In this document: one piece after another, positions 6,983-9,133 of the stretch
Position numbering within the stretch: the stretch's first letter is position 1
Layout of the letters: each line of letters opens with the position of its first letter
DNA from: Betaproteobacteria bacterium
Lineage (GTDB): Bacteria; Pseudomonadota; Gammaproteobacteria; Burkholderiales; Burkholderiaceae_C
Reading direction: 5' to 3'
Assembly (NCBI GenBank): GCA_009922295.1
Contig: RFWA01000084.1
Span: 1 to 9,133 of the forward strand
Length of the DNA stretch: 9,133 nt
Translations under genes and position numbers: made by a program
Notes under the pieces: generated by a model
Told to the model about the DNA's origin: nothing
Seen by the model: the letters and a program-made list of their open reading frames with translations, nothing else
Databases searched by the model: none

Positions 6983-8051
6983 CGCTCGTGCGGGCCGGGG
7001 GACGGGACCTCAAGCCAACTTGCCGTGGCACTGCTTGTATTTCTTGCCGCTGCCACAGGGGCAGGGTTCATTACGGCCAACCCGGGGCACTGCGGCGAAT
7101 GGGCCCGAGGCTTGCCCGACAGTGGTTGGGTCTACCGTGGTTTGCACCTCGCCGGTCCCGGTGGGCGCGGTGTAGGTGACATTGGTGATGCTCTCGGCGC
7201 GCTGCTCCATCGCCACGGCGGCCTCCTCAATTTGCTCACTGGATTGGATCTTGACTGTCATCAGCAGCCGGGTCACTTCGTTCTTGACCGAGTCGAGCAG
7301 CTGGCCAAACAGCTCGAAGGCTTCGCGCTTGTACTCCTGCTTGGGTTGCTTTTGGGCATAGCCCCGCAGGTGAATGCCCTGCCGCAGGTAATCGAGTGAA
7401 CTCAGGTGTTCGCGCCAATGGGTGTCAATGCTTTGCAACAGGACCATGCGCTCGAACTGAATGAAATTGCCATTGCCCACCTGCGCTATCTTGGCGGCGA
7501 AAGCAGCGTTGGCCTCTGTGGTCACGGCCTCCAGCAAATCTTCATCGGTGATGGCGCTGGCGGCGCTGATCTGCTGCTGCAGGGTGAGGGTCAACTGCCA
7601 CTCCTCAGCCAATACTTTTTCCAGGCCAGCGATGTCCCACTGTTCCTCCACCGACTCAAGCGGCACATATTGGCGCACCAGGTCGGCAAAGCAGCCTTCT
7701 CGCAAGGACGTGATCTGGGCCGTCAAGTCCGCCGCATCCAGAATTTCATTGCGCTGCTGGTAAATGACCTTGCGCTGATCATTAGAGACATCGTCATACT
7801 CAAGCAGCTGCTTGCGCATGTCAAAGTTGCGCGCCTCGACCTTGCGCTGGGCGCTTTCGATGCTGCGGGTGACGATGCCGGCCTCGATCGCCTCGCCGTC
7901 AGGCATCTTGAGCCGGTCCATGATGCTTTTGACGCGGTCGCCTGCAAAAATCCGCATCAGGGCGTCGTCCAGACTCAAGTAGAAACGCGATGAGCCTGGG
8001 TCCCCTTGGCGACCGGAGCGGCCGCGCAACTGGTTGTCGATACGCCTGGAT

Positions 8052-9133
<1,082 letters not shown>

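Overview
The window is ordinary bacterial chromosome, dense in genes and GC-rich. Gene content, gene order and protein wording (PilD, CoaE, ZapD, ArgJ, SecA) point to a betaproteobacterium of the order Burkholderiales, probably a Comamonadaceae member near Rhodoferax or Polaromonas. That placement rests on recognising the proteins, not on a search. I see no tRNA, rRNA, CRISPR array, insertion sequence, phage gene or integrase.

Layout. Bases 1-2260, + strand: a compact group of pilD (5' end cut by the window edge), coaE, zapD and yacG, the last two overlapping by ATGA. Next comes a short convergent gap of about 40 bases with a hairpin that suits termination on the - strand. Bases 2302-4808, - strand: argJ, then a DUF815-type AAA+ ATPase gene, then a mutT-like Nudix gene, in that transcription order and joined by two ATGA overlaps. 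Bases 4973-6982, + strand: one large gene for a protein with about ten TPR repeats and a C-terminal glycosyltransferase-like (GT-B) domain, divergent from argJ and convergent with secA. Bases 7010-9133, - strand: secA, whose 5' end lies beyond the window.

The cores resemble the E. coli neighbourhood in which secA-mutT faces coaE-zapD-yacG. Here pilD is joined to the second group, and argJ, the ATPase gene and the TPR gene lie between secA and mutT. The functions are mostly housekeeping: pilin or secretin maturation (PilD), CoA synthesis (CoaE), cell division (ZapD), gyrase protection (YacG), nucleotide sanitation (MutT), arginine synthesis (ArgJ) and protein export (SecA).

The main surprise is that two conserved genes, argJ and secA, are each broken in the same way. 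A conserved internal segment (about 24-28 codons in argJ, about 40-50 in secA) is absent and the reading frame shifts at the junction, while the flanking coding sequence looks intact and conserved. SecA is essential, so an assembly or consensus error, or a minority deletion variant, is more likely than true loss. I found no convincing new biological system. The TPR-glycosyltransferase gene is the most accessory-like element.
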